Assembly: GCA_039654915.1 (NCBI GenBank)
Contig: CM077600.1
Span: 69,697,992-69,761,991, forward strand
DNA: 64,000 bases
Source: Aquilaria yunnanensis
Taxonomy: Eukaryota; Streptophyta; Magnoliopsida; Malvales; Thymelaeaceae
Reading direction: 5' to 3'
A model generated the notes under the pieces. The model did not search any database. It saw only the letters and a list, made by a program, of their open reading frames with translations, and was not told the origin of the DNA. This document shows, piece after piece, positions 19,791-32,211 of the stretch. A program made the position numbers and the translations under genes. Within the stretch, counting starts at the first letter, position 1; every line of letters starts with the position of its first letter.

Positions 19791-22140
19791 CTAGGGAGAG
19801 CCGGGCGGACGAAGACCAGGAAGCTTCAGATGCTCGACCTTGGACCACTGCCACCGAGGTCCCTCAGGAATATTTAGGCCCTCCAGAAAAGAGAGGTCCA
19901 AATCTGGGAACCTCTGCAGGACTTGGTGCCGAGCAAGGCAGAAGCCGTCCTGAAAGGCGACCTTGGCCATTTGATCAGAAGTATGTTTTTGAACGCCAAG
20001 GTCGTTGAGCTCGTCCCTCAGCTTAGCAATCTCCTCCTCCAGCTCGCTTATCCCCAGCATCCCTCCGGACTCCTTCTTTAGAGCCTCGATCTCGGCTCGG
20101 AGAGCATTGTTCTCATCCGTCAACCTCGCCGCAAGACTGTCAGAAACAACCTTGTCCTTGACAAGATCTCCGTTGGCGGCGAGCAGCCCTTTTACTTGGT
20201 CGCCGAGGTCGGCAATCTTCCGGGAGGAGTCCTTTTCAAGTTCTTCTCTCTTCTTCGAGAACTCCTCCCGAACGGCGGCGATTTGCTGAGAACAATCCGC
20301 TGCCAGCTGCTGGTTGCTGGCGACCAGCTTCGCAAGCGAAGCCTTCGCTTCACTGAGTTCCCGCGAAGTCGCATCCTTGGAGGCAGCCTCTCTGGCCACC
20401 CGAACTCGGAGGTAACCAGCGTACTCCAGCAGCTACGGCAAGGCAAAAGTCCAGGTTAGTACAAGTCTAAACACTTAGAAAATTGAGGAAAAAGAGTGTA
20501 AAGACTATACCTGAGCAGCATGCTCGGTGACTTTTGCGGCGAGGGTATTATCCCTCGGGTGAGCCGCCGCAATGGCCCGGAAGGAGGCGTCAGTGGTCAT
20601 CCCCTTCCAAATCTCCTTTGTCATTTTTGGACAATCGTCGGAGAACAAATTCATATCCTCCGTGATTGTCCAAAAGGGCTCCAAGGGGATCTTCCCCTCA
20701 GGGATTTTGGCATCGCGGAGGGCCCGTTTCCTCTCATGAATGCCCCTCCAGCCAGCAGTAAGAGGCTCCTCTGAAAGTGAGAAGGAAGTTAGGAGTAGAA
20801 GAAAAATTCACGAAAAGCAAAGGAGCTGAACTTCGCCTGAAGGCATACCTGGAGGAACCTCGGAGATAGTGTCCTCGGGATCCTCGGGCCCCTCGGTAGA
20901 AAGACCCTTACCCTTCTGCCGATACCGCTCCTCGGCAGTAGGTACTTCTACCACTACAGTGTTTCTGGGGGCCTCGAGGTCGGGAGGAGGCACCTCGGCG
21001 GAAGTAGCGGGGACCTCGGCCGGTGGAATTTCAACAAGACCAGCCTCTTCGCCAGCTTCTTCTTCCGAAAGCTCTAGCTGAGGAGGCTGGAGAGCCTTCC
21101 TAGCTCGCTTCGCCGAGGGCCCCGCCCCTGTCAACTTCCTTCTTCGAGAAGCCGCCTTCTTTGTCTGCTCCCCCTTCTCCACTTGGCCAGAAAAGAGGGC
21201 CTTGTAATAGGCGGCAGCCCCATCGCCCATCTCTGAAAAAGAGAAGAAATATCAGCGTAAGTCCGAGGAAAAGATATAAAGGGGTGGAAGATTACTCACT
21301 TTCGGCAAAAGATTCGAAATAAGTCTCCCCCTTAAGGAGCTTGACCAGCCAGGAGTCCTTCTCGGCGATGGCGGGAGCGGGAATATTGAGGTCAGTCTCG
21401 TGCTCCTTAACCACTTTCAGCTCCCGAAGGACTTCTTCGATCATCAACCTCCAGTTGATAGGAAAGGGGTAAAGAGCACGAGGAGAGACCTCGGGAACCC
21501 AGTCAGCGACTGCCCGAATGCGGGCGTCGAAATCTGCGAACACGGAAGCCAACGGTGGGGTCAGCAGCATCCTCGGATCAACCACGTCTGCGTTCAGCAC
21601 TCCCTGAGCCCATCTGGTCGGGACATTAGACCAGTTCTTATCCACCTTCAGGAAAAAGAACTTAGGCTGCCACCCCCGCCAGCTATCCTTCGTGTCGAAG
21701 GTGAAGGTGAATTTTTTGCTCCCGGATCCCCGAGGCAGCAGGAAATAGAAGCCACCTTTCGGGACCACGTAGAGCTTGTAGTACTGCATGAAAATAATGA
21801 AGTGGGGCTCTATCCCGAACACGCCACACATGCAGAGGTAGGCGTTAAAATAGCAGTACGCGTTCGGGGGAAGCTGGTTCACAGCAATGCCATGGAATTG
21901 GCAGAACTCGCAAACCACCTTCGGGGGAGGATACCGAAGTCCGGCCTTCAGTTGGGCTCGGAAGACGGTAACCTCATCGCCGCGGTTTGAAAAAGCAAAA
22001 TGGCTAGAACGAGGCAGCCTGGTCACAGCGTAAGAGGGAAGAAAGAATTTTTTCTTCCACCTCTCTAGTTTTTAGGGGGTGGTACAGCAAGGATGGGCCA
22101 GAAGAGGTTTCCAGCTCTCGGGAACAGGCATCGTAGACAT
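19791..22140 (-). CDS. Antisense four-exon gene: Transposase_28-like domain plus coiled coil
   Basis: Exons (minus strand): 22140-21300, 21232-20849, 20770-20511 and 20432-19791. The introns of 67, 78 and 78 nt have GTGAGT, GTATGC and GTATAG donors and CAG, CAG and TAG acceptors, and all keep the frame (phases 1, 1, 0). Exon 3 is fully open when translated in the predicted frame. Exon 1 resembles the Transposase_28 (putative gypsy-type transposon) domain (GLRYPPPKVVCEFCQFHGI, then a GWQPKFFFLK motif). Exon 2 is rich in Glu, Pro and Ala with basic patches. Exon 4 is a Lys/Glu/Ala coiled coil. From 22071 the frame codes for about 685 residues. The first AUG of the inferred transcript is at 22140, but TAA at 22074-22072 interrupts the same frame after 22 codons. 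Antisense genes are known in Tat elements; their role is unclear. The exon model is my inference. Confidence 0.8.
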
Positions 22141-22428
22141 GGAAAAGAGTTTGAGATGGAAAAGAAAATAGTTTCCAGAAAAAACTCCGAAGACGAGTTT
22201 GGAAAAAAACAACAGTTTTCCAGAAAAACTCAGAAAAATAGAGGAATCAGAGTACTCTGGAAATCAAAACCCACGAAAAGATTTGCCTGAGGACGCCGTC
22301 GTGAAAGTTGGTAGGAAAAGCTCTGATTAAAGAAGCTCCGCCACAGAAAGCAAGATAAAACGCAAGAACAGAGGGCAAAGCAGAGAGAGAGCAGAAAAAC
22401 AGTAAGTGGGACTTATGATGGAATGGGC

Positions 22429-22436
22429 TATTTATA
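22429..22436 (-). promoter_or_regulatory. TATA box for antisense gene
   Basis: TATAAATA on the minus strand in GGCCTATAAATAGCCC, about 290 bp upstream of the ATG at 22140. No ATG occurs between about 22400 and 22140 on this strand, so that ATG would be the first in the transcript. Confidence 0.6.
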
Positions 22437-22929
22437 GGCCAAAGGTGGGTAACCGAAAAGACATCATAAGTACCCGAAAAGGCGCGCCCTCTGTAAATGA
22501 CGCGTCTCTCTTCCAATGGCAAGAAGCCGCGTGTCAACCGCTGCGTAGAAATAGGGGACATGCCTCCCCAAACGTCCCTGGAAAACCGGGACACACCTCC
22601 TGATTGGGACACGTCGTTTGACATCCCTGAAAAGTGGAGACGCGCCGCTCAGTCTGACACGCTTGGCCATCAGACCTGCAGAAATAAAAAGCAGGCCACC
22701 TTGAGGACACCAAGAGACAGGCTATGGCTGAATAGCCCATGACTTTTGGGCAAGAGGTGTATCTTCGGTACAGGCTTTGCCTCGGAGACACCAAAGAATA
22801 GGCCAAGGCCGAACAGCCCAGACCCTCGGGCAAAAGGTGCGACCTCGGAACAGGTTATGCTTCCCAACAAGACTCCCAACGACAACCTCGGAAAGAGATG
22901 CAAACCGAAGTCTTCACTTCGGCTTTCCA
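22437..22929 (+). other. Noncoding region upstream of antisense promoter, before polypurine tract
   Basis: No supported gene. It is rich in CCTCGG and ACACG motifs and has two diverged direct repeats starting near 22709 and 22790 (AGGCTATGGCTGAATAGCCC, then AGGCCAAGGCCGAACAGCCC). On the minus strand it could hold upstream promoter elements of the antisense gene. Confidence 0.5.
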
Positions 22930-22941
22930 GAGGGGGGCATG
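22930..22941 (+). other. Polypurine tract of Tat element 1
   Basis: GAGGGGGGCATG immediately before the 3' LTR; primes plus-strand DNA synthesis in LTR elements. Confidence 0.8.
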
Positions 22942-23808
22942 TGATAGCCAAAGGCTATCGCCTCAATCTGGCCGAACACCCTGCCACAACAATGGCCAGA
23001 AGAACTGACGCTTCCCGGGAACAGGTGGAATCATGCACCTCGGGAGATAGCCGGAGAGCTCCGAGCCTCGGCACGCCAGTAAAACTTGAGGACTCTATTC
23101 GCCCCCCAAGGTTGTGAACAGCGCGCCTTCGGAAAAGCGGCACAAGACATTGCTGCCCGAACATGATATCCCCGAAGGTGGAACCCCCTGGAGCTGGGAA
23201 CCCCCGAACTGAGGGTATGCTTCCCGAAGAGGCTCTGTCCGAGCTAGAGGACGACCTCGCCCAGGGACCTCGGGAGTACGGCAGGAGCATTTAAGGAAGC
23301 ATTTAAGGAAGCCTCTGACACGTCCCACCACAGACGTAAAAAGTTGCCCTGACGCGCAGACGCCATCAGAATCACATCATGGCCCGTCTCAGCACAAGGC
23401 TCGAGGCCATCTGGTTACCAACTATCTGTCCCCTACGCCTAGAAGTTCAGGAGCATCCGACCGTACACGTGTCATGATCTGAACGGGCTAGGTATACCTA
23501 TATATACAGGAAATAAATACTTGACAGGAGGTTGGTTGGCCGGAGGTACAGCTCCCACACTCTGAGAAAATAGCAGGCGAGACATTTCTGCCTTTCTCTT
23601 TGAGCTAGTGACTTTCTCCTTTTTCCGGCCACCAATGACTTGGGCGTCGGAGGCTCCCCCCCCGGAAAAACACTCCGGGGGCCTCCTAACCCTGTTTACC
23701 AGTTTTTCAGGTACTCTCCTTGGGGCGATCCACCTTCCAGGCGTCCTTCCTCCTAGAAGTCTCCTCAACAGTCATCATGACTCACAACGATGAGGCCCCA
23801 GGCCATCA
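22942..23808 (+). repeat. 3' LTR of Tat element 1
   Basis: 867 bp, from TGATAGCC to GGCCATCA, with the TATA box at 23499-23506. Same length as the 5' LTR; about 16 substitutions and no indel seen by eye. Confidence 0.96.
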
Positions 23809-23813
23809 GAACG
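23809..23813. repeat. Right target-site duplication of Tat element (GAACG)
   Basis: GAACG after the 3' LTR, followed by TAATTG, which resumes satellite in the correct phase. Confidence 0.95.
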
Positions 23814-26800
23814 TAATTGAAACATTCACAACTTGTTTGGAATGAAATGAAAAAAATCACATGTAGTTTGGAATGAGATTGAAAACAATCACAACTTGTT
23901 TAGAATGAAATGGAAACATTCACAACATGTTTGGAATGAATTGGAAACATTCACAACTCATTTCGAATGAAATGGAAACATTCACAAATTGTTAGGAATG
24001 GAGTGGAAACTTTCACAACTTGTTGGGAATGAAATTGAAACACTCACAACCAGTTTGGAATGAAGTGGTAACAACCACAACTAGTTTGGATTGAGTTAGA
24101 AACATTCACAACGTGTTTGGGATGAAATGGAAACATTCACAACCTGTTCGGAAAAAGGTGGAAACTTTCACTACTTGTTTGGAATGAAATTGAAAGATTC
24201 AAACTTGTTAGGAATGAAGTGGAAACCTTCACAACCTGTTGGGAAAGAAATTGAAACATTCACAACTTGTTTGGAATGAAATGGAAACATTCACAACTAG
24301 TTTGGAATGAAATGGAAACATTCACAACTAGTTTGGAATGAAATGGAAGCTTTCACAACTTGTTTGGAATGAAAATGAAACATTCACAACTTGTTTGGAA
24401 TGAAATGAAAAAAATCACAAGTAGTTTGGAATGAAATTGAAAACAATCACAACTTGTTTAGAATGAAATGGAAACATTCACAACATGTTTGGAATGAATT
24501 GGAAACATTCACAACTCATTTCGAATGAAATGGAAACATTCACAACTTCTTTGGAAAGAAATTGAAACATTCACAGCTTGTTTAGAATGAAATGTAAACA
24601 TTCACAACTTTGTTTGGAATGAAATGGAAAACATTCACAAGTAGTTTGGAAAGAAATGTAAACCTTCACAACATGGTTGGAATGAAATTGAAACATTCAC
24701 AACTTGTTTGGAACGAAATGGAAGCATTCACAATTAGTTTGGAACAAAATGGAAACATTCACAACGAGTTTGGAATGAAATTGAAACAATCACAACTTCA
24801 TTGGAATTAGCTGGAAACTGTGAGAACTTGTTCGGAATGAAATTGAAACATTCACAAGTTGTTTGAGATGAAATAGAAACAATTACAACCAGTTTGGAAT
24901 GAAATCGAAACTTTCAAAAGTTGTTTTGAATTAAATTGAAATCTTCAAAACTTGTTTGGAATGAAACGGAAACATTCACAACTAGTTTGGAATGAAACAG
25001 AAACATTCACAACTAGTTTGGAACGTAATTGAAACATTCACAACTTGTTTGGAATGAAATGAAAAAAATCACAAGTAGTTTGGAATGAGATTGAAAACAA
25101 TCACAACTTGTTTAGAATGAAATGGAAACATTCACAACATGTTTGGAATGAATTGGAAACATTCACAACTCATTTCGAATGAAATGGAAACATTCACAAC
25201 TTGTTAGGAATGGAGTGGAAACTTCACAACTTGTTGGGAATGAAATTGAAACAATCACAACCAATTTGGAATGAAGTGGAAACAACCACAACTAGTTTGG
25301 ATTGAGTTAGAAACATTCACAACGTGTTTGGGATGAAATGGAAACATTCACAACTTGTTCGGAAAAAGGTGGAAACTTTAACTACTTGTTTGGAATGAAA
25401 TTGAAAGATTCAAACTTGTTAGGAATGAAGTGGAAACCTTCACAACCTGTTGGGAAAGAAATTGAAACATTCACAACTTGTTTGGAATGAAATGGAAACA
25501 TTCACAACTAGTTTGGAATGAGATGGAAACATTCACAACTCGTTTGGAATGAAATGGAAGCTTTCACAACTTGTTTGGAATGAAAATGAAACATTCACAA
25601 CTTGTTTGGAATGAAATGAAAAAAATCACAAGTAGTTTGGAATGAAATTGAAAACAATCACAACTTGTTTAGAATGAAATGGAAACATTCACAACATGTT
25701 TGGAATGAATTGGAAACATTCACAACTCATTTCGAATGAAATGGAAACATTCACAACTTGTTTGGAAAGAAATTGAAACATTCACAGCTTGTTTAGAATG
25801 AAATGTAAACATTCACAACTTTGTTTGGAATGAAATGGAAAACATTCACAAGTAGTTTGGAAAGAAATGTAAACCTTCACAACATGGTTGGAATGAAATT
25901 CAAACATTCACAACTTGTTTGGAACGAAATGGAAGCATTCACAATTAGTTTGGAACAAAATGGAAACATTCACAACGAGTTTGGAATGAAATTGAAACAA
26001 TCACAACTTCTTTGGAATTAGCTGGAAACTGTGAGAACTTGTTCGGAATGAAATTGAAACATTCACAAGTTGTTTGAGATGAAATAGAAACAATGACAAC
26101 CAGTTTGGAATGAAATGTAAACTTTCAAAAGTTGTTTTGAATGAAATTGAAATCTTCAAAACTTGTTTGGAATGAAACGGAAACATTCACAACTAGTTTG
26201 GAATGAAACAGAAACATTCACAACTAGTTTGGAACGTAATTGAAACATTCACAACTTGTTTGGAATGAAATGAAAAAAATCACAAGTAGTTTGGAATGAG
26301 ATTGAAAACAATCACAACTTGTTTAGAATGAAATGGAAACATTCACAACATGTTTGGAATGAATTGGAAACATTCACAACTCATTTCGAATGAAATGGAA
26401 ACATTCACAACTTGTTAGGAATGGAGTGGAAACTTCACAACTTGTTGGGAATGAAATTGAAACAGTCACAACCAGTTTGGAATGAAGTGGAAACAACCAC
26501 AACTAGTTTTGATTGAGTTAAAAACATTCACAACGTGTTTCGGATGAAATGGAATCATTCACAACCTGTTCGAAAAAAGGTGGAAACTTTCACTACTTGT
26601 TTGGAATGAAATTGAAAGATTCAAACTTGTTAGGAATGAAGTGGAAACCTTCACAACCTGTTGGGAAAGAAATTGAAACATTCACAACTTGTTTGGAATG
26701 AAATGGAAACATTCACAACTAGTTTGGAATGAGACGGAAACATTCACAACTAGTTTGGAATGAAATGGAAGCTTTCACAACTTGTTTGGAATGAAAATGA

Positions 26801-28690
26801 AACATTCACAACTTGTTTGGAATGAAATGAAAAAAATCACAACTTGTTTGGAATGAAATTGAAAACAATCACAACTTGTTTAGAATGAAATGGAAACATT
26901 CACAACATGTTTGGAATGAATTGGAAACATTCACAACTCATTTCGAATGAAATGGAAACATTCACAGCTTGTTTGGAAAGAAATTGAAACATTCACAGCT
27001 TGTTTAGAATGAAATGTAAACATTCACAACTTTGTTTGGAATGAAATGGAAAACATTCACAAGTAGTTTGGAAAGAAATGTAAACCTTCACAACATGGTT
27101 GGAATGAAATTGAAACATTCACAACTTGTTTGGAACGAAATGGAAGCATTCACAATTAGTTTGGAACAAAATGGAAACATTCACAACGAGTTTGGAATGA
27201 AATTGAAACAATCACAACTTCTTTGGAATTAGCTGGAAACTGTGAGAACTTGTTCGGAATGAAATTGAAACATTCACAGGTTGTTTGAGATGAAATAGAA
27301 ACAATTACAACCAGTTTGGAATGAAATCGAAACTTTCAAAAGTTGTTTTGAATGAAATTGAAATCTTCAAAACTTGTTTGGAATGAAACGGAAACATTCA
27401 CAACTAGTTTGGAATGAAACAGAAACATTCACAACTAGTTTGGAATGAAATTGAAACATTCACAACTTGTTTGGAATGAAATGAAAAAAATCACATGTAG
27501 TTTGGAATGAGATTGAAAACAATCACAACTTGTTTAGAATGAAATGGAAACATTCACAACATGTTTGGAATGAATTGGAAACATTCACAACTCATTTCGA
27601 ATGAAATGGAAACATTCACAACTTGTTAGGAATGGAGTGGAAACTTTCACAACTTGTTGGGAATGAAATTGAAACAGTCACAACCAGTTTGGAATGAAGT
27701 GGTAACAACCACAACTAGTTTGGATTGAGTTAGAAACATTCACAACGTGTTTGGGATGAAATGGAAACATTCACAACCTGTTCGGAAAAAGGTGGAAACT
27801 TTCACTACTTGTTTGGAATGAAATTGAAAGATTCAAACTTGTTAGGAATGAAGTGGAAACCTTCACAACCTGTTGGGAAAGAAATTGAAACATTCACAAC
27901 TTGTTTGGAATGAAATGGAAACATTCACAACTAGTTTGGAATGAGATGGAAACATTCACAACTAGTTTGGAATGAAATGGAAGCTTTCACAACTTGTTTG
28001 GAATGAAAATGAAACATTCACAACTTGTTTGGAATGAAATGAAAAAAATCACAAGTAGTTTGGAATGAAATTGAAAACAATCACAACTTGTTTAGAATGA
28101 AATGGAAACATTCACAACATGTTTGGAATGAATTGGAAACATTCACAACTCATTTCGAATGAAATGGAAACATTCACAACTTCTTTGGAAAGAAATTGAA
28201 ACATTCACAGCTTGTTTAGAATGAAATGTAAACATTCACAACTTTGTTTGGAATGAAATGGAAAACATTCACAAGTAGTTTGGAAAGAAATGTAAACCTT
28301 CACAACATGGTTGGAATGAAATTGAAACATTCACAACTTGTTTGGAACGAAATGGAAGCATTCACAATTAGTTTGGAACAAAATGGAAACATTCACAACG
28401 AGTTTGGAATGAAATTGAAACAATCACAACTTCTTTAGAATTAGCTGGAAACTGTGAGAACTTGTTCGGAATGAAATTGAAACATTCACAAGTTGTTTGA
28501 GATGAAATAGAAACAATTACAACCAGTTTGGAATGAAATGGAAACTTTCAAAAGTTGTTTTGAATGAAATTGAAATCTTCAAAACTTGTTTGGAATGAAA
28601 CGGAAACATTCACAACTAGTTTGGAATGAAACAGAAACATTCACAACTAGTTTGGAACGTAATTGAAACATTCACAACTTGTTTGGAATG
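23814..28690 (+). repeat. Satellite array 2
   Basis: Same satellite as array 1, with equivalent positions at 24610, 25821, 27032 and 28244 (1,211, 1,211 and 1,212 bp). The first 796 bp complete the unit interrupted by the Tat insertion. GTGGTAACAACC is private to this array (24066 and 27697). The AACTTTG/AACTTCG alternation of array 1 is absent. The array ends at the same satellite position as 9165. Confidence 0.96.
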
Positions 28691-29469
28691 TGATACGATC
28701 AAAGAAGGCACAACCAAGGAAGGCAAGGACCCACTGAAGGTTTCTAGTGGACTATTATTGACAAGGAAAAAGGCTAGGGAGCTCAATAGTGCACTTCAAG
28801 CTTGGATGTTGACAGACTGGCGATATTCTGGTAGAAAAATAATATCTTGAGCTAAACGGATCAGAATTGCGTAATTCTTGATTCATTGGAAAGCTAACAT
28901 CTGGAGCTACAAATCATATGAAGACCGTGAAACCCAGTTTTCACGTTAAGGAGGTCCAATTTAGCTTCAAAGTCGCGATTTACGAGTGATCGCTGGTTCA
29001 GAAGAAGTTGCAGTATTTTGGTCATATCTTTGGATTCAGATGTCCGTTTTGTGTGGTTCAGGTGTCATTTCAAAGCTAAGAACGATATCTACAACTTTCA
29101 TGCTTTTCATTTTGAGAAATAATGGTTGCATCAAGTTTGAATTTCAGCTTGAAGTTGAAGACACAAGCAGGAACCACCTGAGAAGACTATTTGGGGGATT
29201 TCGGGTTTAATCTTGTATTTATATTTTATTTTCGTTCAAATCCTATTTAGATACATTATTTAGGAAGTTATTTAGGCTATGGAATAGTTTTAAATCGTTT
29301 TGGACAAGTGGAATACGCTGCATTTATTAAACTTGTTCAAACTAGGAATTAGAGTCCTAATTTGACTAGGATTTCCTATGTCTTTGTATCTAGGATTCCT
29401 AAGGGATTTAGGCTGCGAATTTTGCCTAGCTTTTAACCCTAGTTTAGGCCTATATAAAGGCACATATTC
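28691..29469 (+). mobile_element. LTR-1, second copy (truncated)
   Basis: Duplicate of 9166-9944, with satellite GGAATG before TGATAC and X beginning at 29470. TATA box at 29451-29458. Two differences from the first copy were noticed, near 28756 and 28880. Confidence 0.85.
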
Positions 29470-31835
29470 TGAAGATTTTCAGGATCTCAATAATAACATA
29501 CTCTTATGTTATTCATTTGTGTATATGCCACATGCATATAAGTTTTCCATACATATTGTCTCAAAAAACAATATCTAGCATGCTATTTGAGTTCAACATG
29601 AATATAGACATACTTATCCAGTCAAACAAGCTTAGCATGCCACTAAGATCATTCATAAAATTTAAATCCTTAGCATGCTACTAAAGCAAGAAAGGATGCG
29701 TACCTTCCTTTTTGATAGTCTTGTGCCGAAAAGGAAAAGGAAGGACTTGATCTTAGAGATACGCCTTGAGGCTTGAATTGAGATGAAGAATCTCAATGTA
29801 ATTCCACACACAATGCTCTAAGAAAGTGTCTAATATTTCGGCTCTTTAAAGGAATGAAAGGAGGAATTTTTCTCTCAAGAAAAATGGTGCAAATTGAGTG
29901 TAAAATTCGTACCCTCAATGGCCAGCCACTAAAGGCTATTTATAGATGACCAAAAGGCACACCTTTACACCAAGAAAGGTGTCCTTTAAGCCAAAGAACA
30001 CTTCCTTTGGCTAAGGGTCATGTATGGTGGAAAAAATACATGTCTTTTAGCCAAGGAACACTTCCTTTGGCCTATAACCACCCATAACTACCTTATGGGC
30101 GAAAATACATGTCTTTTAAGTCAAGGAACACTTCCTTTGGCCTATAACCACCCATAACTACCTTATGGGCGAAAATACATGTCTTTTAAGTCTAAAGGAC
30201 ATCACATTTTGATACGATCAAAGAAGGCACAACTAAGGATGTGAGCTGCTGGAACATGGAAGGAATCATATGGAGATGATGGCCAAGCTTGGATGTTGAC
30301 AGACTGGCGATATTCTGGTTGAAAAATCATATCTTGAGCTAAACGGATCAGAATTGCGTAATTCTTGATTCATTGGAAAGCTAACATCTGGAGCTACAAA
30401 TCATATGAAGACCGTGAAACCCAGTTTGCACGTTAAGGAGGTCCAATTTGGCTTCAAAGTCGCGATTTACGAGTTATCGCTGGTTCAGAAGCAGTTGCAG
30501 TATTTTGGGTATATCTTTGGCTTTAGATGTCCGTTTTGTGTGGTTCAGGTGTCATTTCAAAGCTAAGAAAGAGAGATACAACTTTCATGCTTTGAATTTT
30601 GATAAATCATTGCTGCATCAAGTTCGAATTTCAGCTTGAAGTTGGAGACACAAGCCAGAATCACCCAAGAAGGCTATTTTGGAGTTTTTATGGCCAATCT
30701 TATTTTGTAACGTATTTTATTTTATGTTCCTGTTTATTTACATTATTTAGGATTTTATTTAGGCCATGGAAGTGATTTAGGTCACTTAGGATAAATGGAA
30801 TTCGCTGCACACCTTAAACTTGTGTTAAAAGGGTGTAGGAATCCTAGTTTGACTAGGTTTTCTTGAGTCCTTTGTAACTAGGTTTCCTAGGTGACTTGGG
30901 CTGCGAATTTTGCCCAGCTTTTAACCCTAGTTTAGGCCTATATAAAGGCACATATTCTGGATGTAAATACACAGATTTATGCCAAAATAATATTGCTCTT
31001 TGGAGAGGTTTTCTCTTTGGTTCTTTGTGGACTGCCTTGGTGCACAAGTATGCTTGTGTTCTTGGAGTTCTATACTTCTCGTTTCTAGTCACAGGTTGAT
31101 TAGGGGTGGGGGTCTTCAAACCCAGTCTCTTTGATGTCTTGTGGAGCTTGAAAAACATCTTGGGCGAGTTTCATGGTCGTTATACCATTGGGGTTCGCAT
31201 CACATTTGGTGCAATAACCACCTCAACCACCTCCATGGCCGAACATACATGTCCTTTAAAGTCAAAGGACATCACTCTTGGTGCTATAAGCACCCTATGG
31301 CCGAATATACATGTCCATTCACCCAAGGAACACTTCCTTTGGATGAAAGGACATGTTCTTTTAGCCAAGAGTTATTTCTTTTGATGAAGAGACATACCTT
31401 TACACAAAAGATGTGTCTCTTGGTGGTTTTGAGCTAAAAACAAGGTGAGCTGGCACAAAGCTAGCTCAATATGCTACTTATGCACCATTGAGCTCCTTTG
31501 AGCTCCAACCTAGCACCATGAACTAAGGTCCAGCTCCAAGAACTGACCTTGAGCTGGAGTTAGCTGCTTTCAGCTGAAGTAAACTGAAGTCCAGCTACAC
31601 TCAGCTACCAAAAGCTGAAGTGAGCTGACTTGAGCTGAAGTCCAGCTACATTCAGCTACCATAAGCTGAAGTGAGCTGACTTGAGCTGACTTGAGCTAAC
31701 TTGAGCTGAAGTCCAGCTACATTCAGCTACCATAAGCTGAAGTGAGCTGACTTGAGCTGACTTGAGCTAACTTGAGCTGAAGTCCAGCTACTTTGAGCTA
31801 CTTATAGCTGAAGTGAGCTGACATCATAAGTACCC
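29470..31835 (-). mobile_element. Repeat X, second inverted copy
   Basis: Duplicate of 9945-12310, interrupted by the same solo LTR. It includes the 70-bp tandem repeats, the minus-strand TATA box at 29937-29944 and the AGCT-rich 71-bp repeat at about 31565-31825. No gene. Confidence 0.7.
30210..31202 (+). mobile_element. Solo LTR-2, second copy
   Basis: Duplicate of 10685-11677, with CATTT at 30205-30209 and 31203-31207 and a TATA box at 30939-30946. Because it shares the insertion site with the first copy, it was copied by duplication rather than inserted again. Confidence 0.92.
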
Positions 31836-32211
31836 AATGAAATGGAAACATTCACAACTTGTTAGGAATGAAATTGAAACATTCACAACTTGTTTGGAAC
31901 GAAATGGAAGCATTCACAATTAGTTTGGAACAAAATGGAAACATTCACAACGAGTTTGGAATGAAATTGAAACAATCACAACTTCATTGGAATTAGCTGG
32001 AAACTGTGAGAACTTGTTCGGAATGAAATTGAAACATTCACAAGTTGTTTGAGATGAAATAGAAACAATTACAACCAGTTTGGAATGAAATGGAAACTTT
32101 CAAAAGTTGTTTTGAATAAAATTGAAATCTTCAAAACTTGTTTGGAATGAAACGGAAACATTCACAACTAGTTTGGAATGAAACAGAAACATTCACAACT
32201 AGTTTGGAACG
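31836..32211 (+). repeat. Satellite fragment, second copy
   Basis: Duplicate of 12311-12686, ending in GAACG (32207-32211), the left target duplication of the second Tat copy. Confidence 0.9.

Larger units (their letters stand above)
12687..23808 (+). mobile_element. Complete Ty3/gypsy Tat-type LTR retrotransposon with antisense gene
   Basis: The 11,122-bp element has two 867-bp LTRs (TG...CA), a GAACG duplication on both sides, a candidate primer site, a sense polyprotein frame, a tandem-repeat zone, an antisense spliced gene and a polypurine tract. The archaeal-type RNase H in addition to the usual RNase H, and the antisense gene in the long 3' region, are hallmarks of the Tat lineage in plants. 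One in-frame TGA between reverse transcriptase and RNase H suggests it is not autonomous, unless the stop is read through. It sits in satellite array DNA. Confidence 0.95.
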
